A stretch of 64,000 nt of DNA from Bryobacterales bacterium (GTDB taxonomy: Bacteria; Acidobacteriota; Terriglobia; Bryobacterales; Bryobacteraceae), in NCBI GenBank assembly GCA_020852175.1, contig JADZBH010000067.1, positions 17,510 to 81,509 on the forward strand, given 5' to 3'. Made by a program: the position numbers and the translations under genes. Under the pieces are notes generated by a model. It was not told the DNA's origin. It was given only the letters and a program-made list of their open reading frames with translations, and did not search any database. Positions 17,577 through 25,483 of the stretch are shown piece after piece. Position 1 is the stretch's first letter. Each line of letters opens with the position of its first letter.

Positions 17577-17993
17577 ATGGATGTCTTTTCACCACGGAAA
17601 CGCAGCGCTGTCATGCGCATGGTCAAGAGCCGCGACACGGCCCCGGAGTTGTCGGTTCGAAAGCTTATCCGTGATCTCGGGTTTCGATACCGGCTGCATC
17701 GAAAAGACCTTCCGGGGTGTCCGGATATCGTCCTCTCGAAACTGCATGCCGTTATCTTCGTGCATGGCTGTTTCTGGCACCAGCACCGCTGTAAGGCGGG
17801 CGCGGCTCCCACTTCCAGGAGGGCGTATTGGGACGCGAAACTGCAGGGCAATGTAAGAAGGGACCGCCGGAACTGGAAACTGCTGCGCAACTCTGGCTGG
17901 AAAGTCCTTATAATTTGGGAGTGCGAGATTCGCGAGATCGAGAGGCTCACGCGGAAGATAAGGCGGTTCCTTGCTCCACTCCCGTCCCCATGA
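17577..17993 (+). CDS. vsr: Very short patch repair endonuclease (Vsr)
   Basis: A 138-aa mismatch endonuclease of the Vsr family, which nicks at T:G mismatches left by deamination of 5-methylcytosine. The core PGCPDIVL, the zinc-binding and catalytic FVHGCFWHQHRC, and the C-terminal GWKVLIIWECEI are all present. The ATG at 17577 gives the typical start (MDVFSPRKRSAVM). A TTG at 17547 is an alternative. Its stop overlaps the methyltransferase start by 4 bp (ATGA), so the two are translationally coupled. It lies 42 bp after hemB, and base composition is visibly more A/T-rich than its neighbours. Confidence 0.93.
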   Translation: MDVFSPRKRSAVMRMVKSRDTAPELSVRKLIRDLGFRYRLHRKDLPGCPDIVLSKLHAVIFVHGCFWHQHRCKAGAAPTSRRAYWDAKLQGNVRRDRRNWKLLRNSGWKVLIIWECEIREIERLTRKIRRFLAPLPSP

Positions 17994-19153
17994 GGTTCAC
18001 CTGGCTGGAGTTCTTTGCCGGCGGCGGCATGGCTCGCTTGGGCCTTGGGGACAGATGGAGATGCCTGCTCGCGAATGAGTGGGATCCCAAAAAGGCCCAG
18101 GCGTACCGGCGGAAATTTGGATCGGGTGAATCCCTCTCGTGTCCCGAACTCCGGGTCTGCGATATCGCTACTCTCACTCCCGGCGACATCCCTGCGGCGC
18201 CAGCCTTGGCATGGGCATCCTTCCCCTGCCAGGATCTGTCTCTTGCGGGCGCTGGGGCCGGACTGCGCGGAGAACGAAGCGGAACGTTCCACGCGTTATG
18301 GCGGCTGCTTGAGTCGTGTTCGGAGGCCGGGCTGGCGCCAAGCACGATCGTGCTTGAAAATGTCACCGGACTTCTGACCTCCCACGAGGGCCGCGATTTC
18401 GAATTCATCATCTCCCGCCTTGTTTCAAAAGGGTTTGCCGTCGGGGCCTTGGTGATCGACGCCATTGCATTCCTGCCCCAGTCCCGCCCGCGGCTGTTCA
18501 TCGTGGCCACGCAGCCTGGCAGCGATGCGATCCAGGGAATCAGCGGCAATCACCCCACGGTCGATTGGCATCCGCCCGCGCTGCGAAAGGCCTTCGCGGC
18601 GTTACCCTTGGACCTACAGCAAAAGTGGGTCTGGTGGGACATGCCGCGGCCGCCCTACTCCGAACTGACGCTATCGGACATCGTACGCGACGATGGAGCG
18701 GGAGTGCGTTGGCACACCAGGCAGGAAACGGCCCGGCTCTTGGGGATGATGTCCGATAGAAATCGTGCCAAGCTGCGGGAGGCAATCGCAAGCGGCCATC
18801 GTCATGTCGGCGCCGTATACCGGAGGACCCGGCCTGACGGGAATGGCGGCCGCATCCAGCGCGCCGAAATTCGTTTTGACGGTGTTTCCGGGTGCCTAAG
18901 GACGCCCGCGGGCGGGTCCAGCCGGCAAATCATCGTCGTGGTGGAAGGCAAGCGCGTGCGCTCCCGTCTCATCACGGCCCAGGAGGCCGCCCGTCTTATG
19001 GGTGTGGAACCTTCGTCTTATCCGATTCCCGAGCGGTACAACGACGCGTACCATCTTTTCGGAGACGGCCTGGCAGTTCCGGCTGTGTCCTGGCTGGCCA
19101 CCCATATACTGTGCCCCCTGGTCCGGGCTCGTTACTCCTCACTGGCCGCCTGA
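17990..19153 (+). CDS. DNA (cytosine-5) methyltransferase
   Basis: A 387-aa C5 methyltransferase. Motif I is FFAGGGMARLGLG (8-20), motif IV SFPCQDLS with catalytic Cys80, motif VI ENV (123-125) and motif VIII QSRPR (164-168). Motifs IX-X are at the C-terminus (LMGVEP and FGDGLAVPAVSWL). The region between motif VIII and IX is the target-recognition domain, so the recognition site cannot be predicted. The ATG at 17990 starts directly at motif I. The stop overlaps the next start (TGATG). The vsr and nuclease genes on either side point to a type II restriction-modification cassette. Confidence 0.93.
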   Translation: MRFTWLEFFAGGGMARLGLGDRWRCLLANEWDPKKAQAYRRKFGSGESLSCPELRVCDIATLTPGDIPAAPALAWASFPCQDLSLAGAGAGLRGERSGTFHALWRLLESCSEAGLAPSTIVLENVTGLLTSHEGRDFEFIISRLVSKGFAVGALVIDAIAFLPQSRPRLFIVATQPGSDAIQGISGNHPTVDWHPPALRKAFAALPLDLQQKWVWWDMPRPPYSELTLSDIVRDDGAGVRWHTRQETARLLGMMSDRNRAKLREAIASGHRHVGAVYRRTRPDGNGGRIQRAEIRFDGVSGCLRTPAGGSSRQIIVVVEGKRVRSRLITAQEAARLMGVEPSSYPIPERYNDAYHLFGDGLAVPAVSWLATHILCPLVRARYSSLAA

Positions 19154-20031
19154 TGCCCAAGGACGCCCTTCCCGCCATTCTCCCGTGCAGCATCGCGGCG
19201 GAGACGACAGAGGCAATCAAACAGTATAGTGAGGCCCTCCGTGAAGCCGCCCCGGCCCTTGGCAACCATGGCCTTGCCACGCGTGAGTTCTGGGATAGCG
19301 GTATATTTCACGCCGCCATTGAGCGCTTACGAGGACAAAGGGCGGCGACGATGAAGGCAAAAAGACAGTTCGTGGCCGGCATCCTCGACTGGCTGAAATC
19401 AAGAGCTTTGATCGTTGATTGGGTTGCCGCTGGAGGAAACGACCGGCACGACTACGAGGTTCATCTGCCGGATGGCCGGACGTGTTGTATCGAGGCAAAG
19501 GGCTGCCTGGATGGGAATAATACGAATATCTTTCAGCGGCCGCCCAACGCCGATGAATTCGTAATCTGGTCGCTCTGCCAGAATCCAGGCGCCGATCCCC
19601 GGAAAAACGCCTGGTCCGGTCTTCATACGAGGCTCAGCGCGGAAATTGTTCATCGCGGAGAAATTGTCGACGGAGTTGTCATCTGGGACATGCTGTGCGG
19701 GACCTTGGGCCGCCCGTGTCCAAAGCTCGCGGTCGCGGCGCAAAGAGCGGCCCTGGTGGGTCTCCGGTCTGTTCCGCCACCTTGTATCTACCTGTTTCCC
19801 AGGCTGCGCCCCGACGCGCGAAACAATCCCTCTCCCAGACCTCACAGTCTGGAGGCGGTGAAATTCCTGCACGTCCTGTCACGGGCGTTTGGATGCGACG
19901 CTGCCGACATCACCTCCGTTGAGATCGAGGTGGAGATGCGGGGCAGCACCACCGCCAGACGGACGCGTCTCGTACGTGACGGCGTCGAAGTCGCGGCCTC
20001 GAAGTGGACCAAGATCAAGCGCGCGCGGTAG
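19153..20031 (+). CDS. Putative type II restriction endonuclease (PD-(D/E)XK-like)
   Basis: A 292-aa protein with no family that I recognise with certainty. Its ATG shares an A with the methyltransferase stop (TGATG). Residues 96-117 contain NDRHDYEVHLPDGRT followed by CIEAKG, giving an acidic residue (D100/E102), a beta-hairpin and E114-A-K116. This spacing and hydrophobicity fit a PD-(D/E)XK nuclease core. Position directly after vsr and the methyltransferase in one coupled operon makes a cognate restriction enzyme the best hypothesis. It has no membrane segment or signal. An upstream open extension overlaps the methyltransferase and is ignored. A non-nuclease accessory protein cannot be excluded. 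Confidence 0.68.
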   Translation: MPKDALPAILPCSIAAETTEAIKQYSEALREAAPALGNHGLATREFWDSGIFHAAIERLRGQRAATMKAKRQFVAGILDWLKSRALIVDWVAAGGNDRHDYEVHLPDGRTCCIEAKGCLDGNNTNIFQRPPNADEFVIWSLCQNPGADPRKNAWSGLHTRLSAEIVHRGEIVDGVVIWDMLCGTLGRPCPKLAVAAQRAALVGLRSVPPPCIYLFPRLRPDARNNPSPRPHSLEAVKFLHVLSRAFGCDAADITSVEIEVEMRGSTTARRTRLVRDGVEVAASKWTKIKRAR

Positions 20032-20062
20032 GCCCGCGCCGCTCCCCGTCAACTGCCCCTGG

Positions 20063-20076
20063 TATCCTATTAAGGA
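20063..20076 (+). promoter_or_regulatory. -10 box and Shine-Dalgarno of the transketolase operon
   Basis: TATCCT (20063-20068) is followed by TAAGGA, whose AAGGA (20072-20076) lies 6 nt from the ATG at 20083. If TATCCT is the -10, the leader is only about 8 nt and barely includes the Shine-Dalgarno. Confidence 0.35.
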
Positions 20077-20082
20077 TTCACC

Positions 20083-20916
20083 ATGGCAACCGTCACCGAA
20101 ACGCGTAGTGTGCAGGAACTACAGGCCGTCTGCAAGCAGATTCGCCGCCATATCGTCACCATGATCGCCGCCGCCAAGAGCGGCCACCCCGGCGGCTCGC
20201 TTTCCGCCGTCGAACTCATCGTCTCACTCTACTTCGGCGGCCGCATGCGCCACGATCCGAAGAACCCGCGATGGAAGGACCGCGACCGGTTCGTTCTCGG
20301 CAAGGGCCACGCCGCGCCGGTGCTGTACGCCGTGCTCGCCGAAGCCGGCTACACGCCCGTCGGCGAACTGAACACTCTGCGCAAGCTGGGCTCCATCTAC
20401 CAGGGCCACCCCGACCGCCGCTTCATCCCCGCGCTGGAAGCCTCCACGGGTTCGCTCGGCGAAGGCCTCTCGCTGGCCTGCGGCATGGCGCTGGCGGCGC
20501 GTCTGGACGGCTCTCCCGCGCGCGCCTACACCATGCTCGGCGACGGCGAAATTCAGGAAGGCCAGGTGTGGGAGGCGGCCATGTTCGCGGCGTTCCATAA
20601 GATCGATAACGTCGTCTGCATCGTTGACTACAACCGGATTCAACTCGATGGCTTCGTGAAGGACATCATGGATATCGAGCCGCTCACGGACAAGTGGCGC
20701 GCCTTTGGCTGGCACGTCATCGAACTGGACGGCCACGACCTGAACGCCGTCAACGCCGCCTACGACGAAGCCGCAGCCACCAAGGGCAAGCCTTCCGTGC
20801 TCATCGCCCACACCGTCAAGGGCAAAGGCGTCAGCTTCATGGAAAACAATCCCAAGTTCCACGGCATGGCCCCCACGGCCGAGGAATTGCAAAAGGCGCT
20901 GGCCGAACTGGCGTAA
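20083..20916 (+). CDS. Transketolase, N-terminal (pyrophosphate-binding) subunit
   Basis: A 277-aa thiamine-diphosphate domain protein. It has the SGHPGGSLS loop (H35), KGHAAP (H76) and the TPP/metal motif GDG (153-155) with its asparagine N184. It covers only the PP domain, and the pyrimidine and C-terminal domains are encoded by the next gene, so this is a split transketolase as found in many bacteria and archaea. The 21-bp gap to the partner supports equimolar expression. Split forms often act in the non-oxidative pentose phosphate pathway, but a few use other ketoses. Confidence 0.93.
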   Translation: MATVTETRSVQELQAVCKQIRRHIVTMIAAAKSGHPGGSLSAVELIVSLYFGGRMRHDPKNPRWKDRDRFVLGKGHAAPVLYAVLAEAGYTPVGELNTLRKLGSIYQGHPDRRFIPALEASTGSLGEGLSLACGMALAARLDGSPARAYTMLGDGEIQEGQVWEAAMFAAFHKIDNVVCIVDYNRIQLDGFVKDIMDIEPLTDKWRAFGWHVIELDGHDLNAVNAAYDEAAATKGKPSVLIAHTVKGKGVSFMENNPKFHGMAPTAEELQKALAELA

Positions 20917-20937
20917 GTACACCGCGAGGAATCCCAC

Positions 20938-21909
20938 ATGGCAACCGGCACGAAATTTGAATTGAAGATGGGCGCGGCCACGCGCGAGGCTTTCGGCAGA
21001 ACCCTGGTCGAACTGGGCAGGGCCAACAAGGACGTCGTCGTCTGTGACGCCGACCTCTCCAAGTCCACCATGACCACCTACTTCGCCCAGGAGTTCCCCG
21101 AGCGCTTCTTCTCCTGCGGCATTGCCGAGGCGAACATGGTCGCCGTCGGCGCGGGTCTGGCCTCCTCCGGCAAGATCGCCTTCGTTTCCAGCTTCTCGGC
21201 CTTTCTTCTGAACAAGGGCTTCGAACAGCTCCGCGTCACGGCCGCCTACCCGGAGGTGAACCTGAAGGCCGTCGGCACCCACTCCGGCATCTCCATCGGC
21301 GAGGACGGCCCGTCGCAGATGTCCATCGAGGATCTCGCGCTGGCCTGTTCCCTGCCCGGCTTCGCCGTACTCAGCCCGTGCGACGAGGTCTCCATGCGCG
21401 CCGTCATCCACACGGTGGCCGCGCACGTGGGCCCGGTCTTCGTTCGCGCCGCGCGCGCCAAGTCCCCCATCGTGTACGGCGCCGATGCCAGGTTCCCCAT
21501 CGGCGGCTCGCACGAACTCATCGCCGGCAAGGACGTCACGCTCATCGGCCATGGCCTGCTTGTCGCCGAAGCTATCCGCGCAGCCGGTTCGCTCGAGGCT
21601 GAAGGCATCTCGGCCCGGGTCATCGACATGTACTCGATCAAGCCGCTTGACCGCGATGCCGTCGCGCGAGCCGCCCGGGAAACCGGAGCCATCGTCGTCG
21701 CCGAGGAGCACCTCGCCGATGGCGGCCTCGGGGTTCGCGTCGCCCAGACGGCGGCGGAAACCACCCCCTGCATCATGGAGTTTGTCGGCGTGAACAACGT
21801 CTATGCCGAATCCGGCACGCCCGACGAACTGCTCGACAAGTACGGCCTGCGCGCGGTGAACATCGCCGCGGCGGCCAAGAAGGCTCTCGCCCGCAAGAGC
21901 GCCCGCTAA
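20938..21909 (+). CDS. Transketolase, C-terminal subunit
   Basis: A 323-aa partner of the preceding gene. It carries the pyrimidine-binding domain with catalytic glutamate E64 (CGIAEANMVAVGAGLA) and the C-terminal transketolase domain (ALIGHGLL-type segment and EEHLADGGLG). The same subunit type includes DXS-like enzymes, but pairing with the N-terminal half makes transketolase most likely. A GCGAGGAATCCCAC leader supplies the ribosome binding site. Confidence 0.93.
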   Translation: MATGTKFELKMGAATREAFGRTLVELGRANKDVVVCDADLSKSTMTTYFAQEFPERFFSCGIAEANMVAVGAGLASSGKIAFVSSFSAFLLNKGFEQLRVTAAYPEVNLKAVGTHSGISIGEDGPSQMSIEDLALACSLPGFAVLSPCDEVSMRAVIHTVAAHVGPVFVRAARAKSPIVYGADARFPIGGSHELIAGKDVTLIGHGLLVAEAIRAAGSLEAEGISARVIDMYSIKPLDRDAVARAARETGAIVVAEEHLADGGLGVRVAQTAAETTPCIMEFVGVNNVYAESGTPDELLDKYGLRAVNIAAAAKKALARKSAR

Positions 21910-21923
21910 TCGCCCGGCCCGCC

Positions 21924-22541
21924 ATGCCCACGCGTCCGCTTTCGCGCCTGTTGGAAGAGTTCGAGTCCGTCCGCGCGCGCGAGCGCGGCGAAATGGCGCG
22001 GCTCCTGCACGATGACACCGGCGGCAAGCTGACCGCCGCCGGCATCGAACTCACGCTGCTCCGCATGGACGCCCCGCCCGAGTGGGCATCCCGCCTGGAC
22101 GCTCTGGAACAGGCGCTGGAGGCAGCGTTCGCCTCCGTGCGCGGCGCCAGCCTGCTGACGGCTCCCGACCTCGCCGAACGCATCAGCCTCGCCGACGCTC
22201 TCGCGCGCATGGCCGAGGCAGCCGGCCGCCGCTTTGACGGCACGCTCACGCTCAGCATCGACACCGGGTACCGGCCCGAGCCGCCCGCCGCACGCGCCCT
22301 GTTCCGCATCGCCGAACTTCTCACCGTCTACTTCACCGGCGAGGCCGGCGCCACCGTCCTGGATCTCACGCTCTTTTCCGGCCCCGAACTCACGCTCCAC
22401 GCCAACGTGGAAATCCAACGCCGGGATGCCGCGCGCGCCCTTCCCATCCTGCTTGCCCGGTACCAGGCCGCCCAAACAAATCTTCGATTTTTGTTTGGGA
22501 ACCCCTCCCCCGGCAGTACAATATTTACCATCAGCAGTTGA
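21924..22541 (+). CDS. Degenerate NarL-partner histidine kinase-like protein
   Basis: A 205-aa soluble protein. Residues 19-47 match a HisKA_3 dimerisation/phosphoacceptor helix (RERGEMARLLHDDTGGKLTA, H29). Residues 85-205 align in order with a NarX/DesK-type ATPase domain, but the N-box asparagine is lost (RIAELLTVYFTGEAG) and no DxGxG box is visible. The protein may therefore not bind ATP. No sensor domain is present. It lies 14 bp after transketolase and 39 bp before a NarL-type regulator. It may be a regulator-binding pseudokinase or phosphatase. A perfect hairpin is embedded in its 3' end. Confidence 0.65.
   Translation: MPTRPLSRLLEEFESVRARERGEMARLLHDDTGGKLTAAGIELTLLRMDAPPEWASRLDALEQALEAAFASVRGASLLTAPDLAERISLADALARMAEAAGRRFDGTLTLSIDTGYRPEPPAARALFRIAELLTVYFTGEAGATVLDLTLFSGPELTLHANVEIQRRDAARALPILLARYQAAQTNLRFLFGNPSPGSTIFTISS
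22471..22499. repeat. Perfect 10-bp inverted repeat inside the kinase-like gene
   Basis: CCCAAACAAA (22471-22480), a 9-nt loop, and TTTGTTTGGG (22490-22499). It is A/T-rich against a G/C-rich background and lies about 80 bp before the response regulator start. It could be an operator, an RNA hairpin or an attenuator. Confidence 0.6.
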
Positions 22542-22542
22542 T

Positions 22543-22560
22543 GCCAATGCAGGCATTGGC
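22543..22560. promoter_or_regulatory. Near-perfect palindrome upstream of the NarL-type regulator
   Basis: GCCAATGC (22543-22550), AG, GCATTGGC (22553-22560): two perfect 8-bp arms with a 2-nt spacer, starting 2 bp after the kinase-like stop and ending 20 bp before the regulator GTG. The symmetry and size fit a dimeric HTH operator, possibly autoregulatory. TACAAT at 22517-22522 could be a -10 just upstream. Confidence 0.5.
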
Positions 22561-22580
22561 GCGAGAAAGGCGGGTTCCCA

Positions 22581-23270
22581 GTGCCCAGTGACGTGTTGCT
22601 CGTTGAGGACCACCGCATCGTGCGCGACGGTGTGCGCGCCATGCTCGAACGCGCCGACGATTTCCGCGTGGTCGGCGAGGTCGAGTCCGGCGCCGAGGCC
22701 GTCCAGTTCTGCCGCCGCCAGCCCCCCGACGTCGTCGTCATGGATCTCTCTCTGCCAGACCTCAACGGCATGGCCGCCACGGAGGAGATTCTCCGCACCG
22801 CTCCCAATACAAAAATCGTCATCCTCTCCATGCACGAGGATGACAAAAGCGTGATTGGCGCCATTCGCGCCGGAGCCCGCGGCTTCGTCCTGAAGAAGGC
22901 CTCGCTCGGCGACCTCATCGACGCGCTTCGCGCCGTGGCCAAGGGCGGCTCCTACCTCAGCCCCCAGGTTTCCGACAAGCTGCTGTCCCGCATCCAACGC
23001 GGCGACATGGAAACCGCCAAGGTGCCCGACACGCTCGACGTGCTTTCGCCGCGCGAACTCCAGGTGCTCCGCATGGTGGCCGAAGGCAAGACGAGCAAGG
23101 ACATCGCCATCGTCCTCAACCTCGGTCTGCAAACCGTCCGCAGCTACCGCAAGACGATGATGAAGAAACTCGGCGTGAACAACGTCGCCAGCCTGACCCA
23201 TCTCGCCATGGCCGCCGGACTGACGCCGCAGGCCGCGCCTCCCATGCGCGAAACCGCGGTCGCCGAATGA
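22581..23270 (+). CDS. NarL/LuxR-family response regulator
   Basis: A 229-aa two-domain regulator. The receiver domain has D10, phosphoacceptor D55 (VVVMDLSLPDLNG), S83 and K105. The LuxR-type HTH spans about residues 152-212 (LSPRELQVLRMVAEGKTSKDIA). All phosphotransfer residues are intact, unlike the kinase-like protein just upstream. The GTG at 22581 fits the conserved start. The stop overlaps the next gene's ATG by 4 bp. Confidence 0.94.
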   Translation: MPSDVLLVEDHRIVRDGVRAMLERADDFRVVGEVESGAEAVQFCRRQPPDVVVMDLSLPDLNGMAATEEILRTAPNTKIVILSMHEDDKSVIGAIRAGARGFVLKKASLGDLIDALRAVAKGGSYLSPQVSDKLLSRIQRGDMETAKVPDTLDVLSPRELQVLRMVAEGKTSKDIAIVLNLGLQTVRSYRKTMMKKLGVNNVASLTHLAMAAGLTPQAAPPMRETAVAE

Positions 23271-24190
23271 AGGCGACGCCCTGGGGCGATCTCTCCGTCG
23301 CCGACGCCCACGTCCACCTGTTCTCCCACAACTTTTTCTCTCTTCTCGCCGCGCAGGCCGGACGCACCACCGCCGGCGTACTCGCCGCCCTGCCGTTCAC
23401 CGCGCCGCCGGAGGATCCCGCCGCGCTGGCCGCCGTCTGGGATATCGAACTGTCCCACCACCGCGTCTCCCGCGCCGCCCTCCTGGCCAGCCTGCCAGGC
23501 GACGAGGATTCCGTGGCCGCCGCCGTCGCCGCCTTCCCTGCCCGCTTTGCCGGCTACTTCATGGCCAATCCGCTCGCCCCCAACGCGCTCCAACGCGCCA
23601 CGCGCGCCTTCGACGAACTCGGCCTACAGGGCCTCTGCCTCTTTCCGGCCATGCACCGGTACCCGCTGCACGACGAACGGGTGCACGCCTTGGCCTCTCT
23701 GGCCGCCGCCCGCCCGGGCACACTCGTCTTCATCCACTGCGGCGTGCTCAGCGTCGGCGTGCGGGCCCGGCTGGGTCTTGCTTCGCCCTTCGACATGCGC
23801 TTTTCAAACCCCATCGACGTGCATGCGCTCGCCCTGGCCTTCCCCAAACTGCCCATCGTTCTGCCCCATTTCGGCGCCGGCTACCTGCGCGAGGCCCTGA
23901 TGGTGGCTGGTCTTTGCCCTAACGTCCACCTGGATACCTCCAGTTCCAACTCCTGGCGAAGGTACCTCGAACATCCGCTCACGCTGCCCCACCTGTTCGA
24001 GCGCGCCCTGGCCGTCTGCGGCCCTGAACGCCTCCTGTTCGGCACCGACTCTTCCTTCTTCCCTCGCGGCTGGCATGCCGCCATTTTCGACGAGCAGGTG
24101 CAGGCGCTCACCTCCGCGGGTTGCGGCGAAGAGGCCGCACGCGCCATTTTCGGCGGCAACCTGGAACGTCTTCTCGCACGCCCCGTGTGA
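23267..24190 (+). CDS. Amidohydrolase-2 family metal-dependent hydrolase
   Basis: A 307-aa TIM-barrel protein. The first metal-binding motif is DAHVHL (H15, H17). A mid-protein histidine (FIHCG) and a second (VLPHFGAG) follow, and the C-terminal aspartate is in LLFGTDSSFFPRGW. This pattern fits the amidohydrolase-2 family (ACMSD and related decarboxylases or hydrolases). The substrate is unknown. It is translationally coupled to the response regulator (ATGA overlap). Confidence 0.85.
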   Translation: MKATPWGDLSVADAHVHLFSHNFFSLLAAQAGRTTAGVLAALPFTAPPEDPAALAAVWDIELSHHRVSRAALLASLPGDEDSVAAAVAAFPARFAGYFMANPLAPNALQRATRAFDELGLQGLCLFPAMHRYPLHDERVHALASLAAARPGTLVFIHCGVLSVGVRARLGLASPFDMRFSNPIDVHALALAFPKLPIVLPHFGAGYLREALMVAGLCPNVHLDTSSSNSWRRYLEHPLTLPHLFERALAVCGPERLLFGTDSSFFPRGWHAAIFDEQVQALTSAGCGEEAARAIFGGNLERLLARPV

Positions 24191-24242
24191 GATTTTCCGC
24201 CTCTACTCCCCACTTCCTCCCTAGCGGCAGGACGCCGCCGCC

Positions 24243-25151
24243 ATGAGAATCCCTCTCTGGTCACACCTCACGGGCCGTTCACGGCCCGCCAACCCCTTCG
24301 GCGAACGCTGGCAGGCCCTGCTGCGCACGGCCGCAAGGACGCCGTTTTACGCGCGACATGCCCCGACGCTGCGCCATGCCGCGCGGGCTACCACGGAGGA
24401 GGATCGCCGCCGGGCGCTGCTCGACCTGCCCGAGGTGGAACTGGATTACTTCTACCAGCACTTCCGGCTATTCATGCCGGCAGGCCGGGCCGTTCCCTCC
24501 CACGAGCCGCGCTCCATCTGGCCAGGCGAATCGCGCGTCGCCGCCGTCTCTCCCTGGTTTCATCCCGGTACCCGCGCCAGGCTCTTCCTTCATCCGGACC
24601 TGACGGCCCTGTCCCGGTTCGCGCCCGAGGTGATCGCCGCCCCGGTGGACACCCTCCACGCCCTGGCCGCACGCGGCGGCTGGCCGCCGGATTCGCCCCT
24701 GTTCGCCCTCGTCGCCCTCACTGGAATCGGAACGCCTCTGCTTACGACCAACCTCCGCGAATCCCTATGGCGCGCCTTCGGCGTGCCCATTTACGTCCAG
24801 TTCCGCGGCTTTCAGGGCGAGTGGCTGGCCGGTGAGTGCGAAGCGCATCACGGCCTCCACGCCCATGCCGGCGACGCGATGATTGAACGCCGCTCCTCGG
24901 GCGAACTTATGGTGACCAGCCTTTCCAACCCGCGCCACGCCGTGCTGCGTCTTGCCTCACGCCTGCACGCCTGGCTCGACATGCGGGAGTGCGGCTGCGG
25001 CCTCGCCGCCACGCGCCTCCAAGATCTGCAACACCTGCCCGCCACCGCAGGCGCCCCTGCTCGGACCGGACTCGACTCGCTCGCCGCCCTCGCCGCCGCC
25101 GTGGGCGGCAGCCGCTCGCATCAGCCTGCCGCATCCCTCGGCGCACGATAG
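24243..25151 (+). CDS. PaaK-like adenylate-forming enzyme remnant, function unknown
   Basis: A 302-aa soluble protein with no confident family. Features resemble phenylacetate-CoA ligase-type enzymes: an N-terminal WQALLRTAARTPFYARH, then FRGFQGEWLAGECEAHHGLH in the place of the E-x-G-x-x-A-x-E-C-x-x-x-x-G-x-H block, then SSGELMVTSLSNPRHAVLRLASRL, and finally a C-x-CG (ECGCG). The Ser/Thr/Gly-rich ATP loop and the normal C-terminal AMP-binding lid are not visible, and the length is about 130 aa shorter than PaaK. It may be a non-catalytic derivative. It follows the amidohydrolase gene. Confidence 0.5.
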   Translation: MRIPLWSHLTGRSRPANPFGERWQALLRTAARTPFYARHAPTLRHAARATTEEDRRRALLDLPEVELDYFYQHFRLFMPAGRAVPSHEPRSIWPGESRVAAVSPWFHPGTRARLFLHPDLTALSRFAPEVIAAPVDTLHALAARGGWPPDSPLFALVALTGIGTPLLTTNLRESLWRAFGVPIYVQFRGFQGEWLAGECEAHHGLHAHAGDAMIERRSSGELMVTSLSNPRHAVLRLASRLHAWLDMRECGCGLAATRLQDLQHLPATAGAPARTGLDSLAALAAAVGGSRSHQPAASLGAR

Positions 25152-25162
25152 CCCCGCCTGCC

Positions 25163-25483
25163 TCAATGAGGAGTCACCAGCTTCAACCCGGCAACGCCCG
25201 CCAGGATCAGAAACACGCAGAACAGGCGCGGAAACGTCGTGGGCTCGCCGAACAGCCAGATGCCGGCACACAGGGTTCCCGCCGCGCCGATCCCGGTCCA
25301 GATCGCATACGCCGTCCCCAGCGGCAGCGTGCGCACGGCAACGCCCAAAAGCGCCATGCTGGCGGCCATCGCGACGACGGTCGCCACGCTGGGCCAGAAC
25401 CGCGTGAATCCTTCGGTGTATTTCAGCCCCACCGCCCATCCTATTTCCAGGACTCCGGCGACGAACAGAATGATCCAGGCCAT
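25163..25483 (-). CDS. sugE: SMR-family transporter, SugE/Gdx type
   Basis: A 106-aa four-helix small multidrug resistance protein. E13 in the first helix (AGVLEIGWAVGLKYTEGF) is the essential proton/substrate glutamate. The conserved GTAYAIWTGIGAAG and WLFGEP segments fit the SugE/Gdx subgroup, whose studied members export guanidinium or quaternary ammonium ions as dual-topology dimers. No guanidine riboswitch was recognised upstream. GATACT lies 6 nt before the ATG, so this may be another leaderless start. It is divergent from rhaT. Confidence 0.9.
   Translation of the reverse strand: MAWIILFVAGVLEIGWAVGLKYTEGFTRFWPSVATVVAMAASMALLGVAVRTLPLGTAYAIWTGIGAAGTLCAGIWLFGEPTTFPRLFCVFLILAGVAGLKLVTPH

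Noticed and set aside
18892..19152. Upstream extension of the nuclease reading frame
   Set aside because: It lies inside the methyltransferase gene and translates to Arg/Gly/Pro-rich sequence. The ATG at 19153 gives the coupled start.
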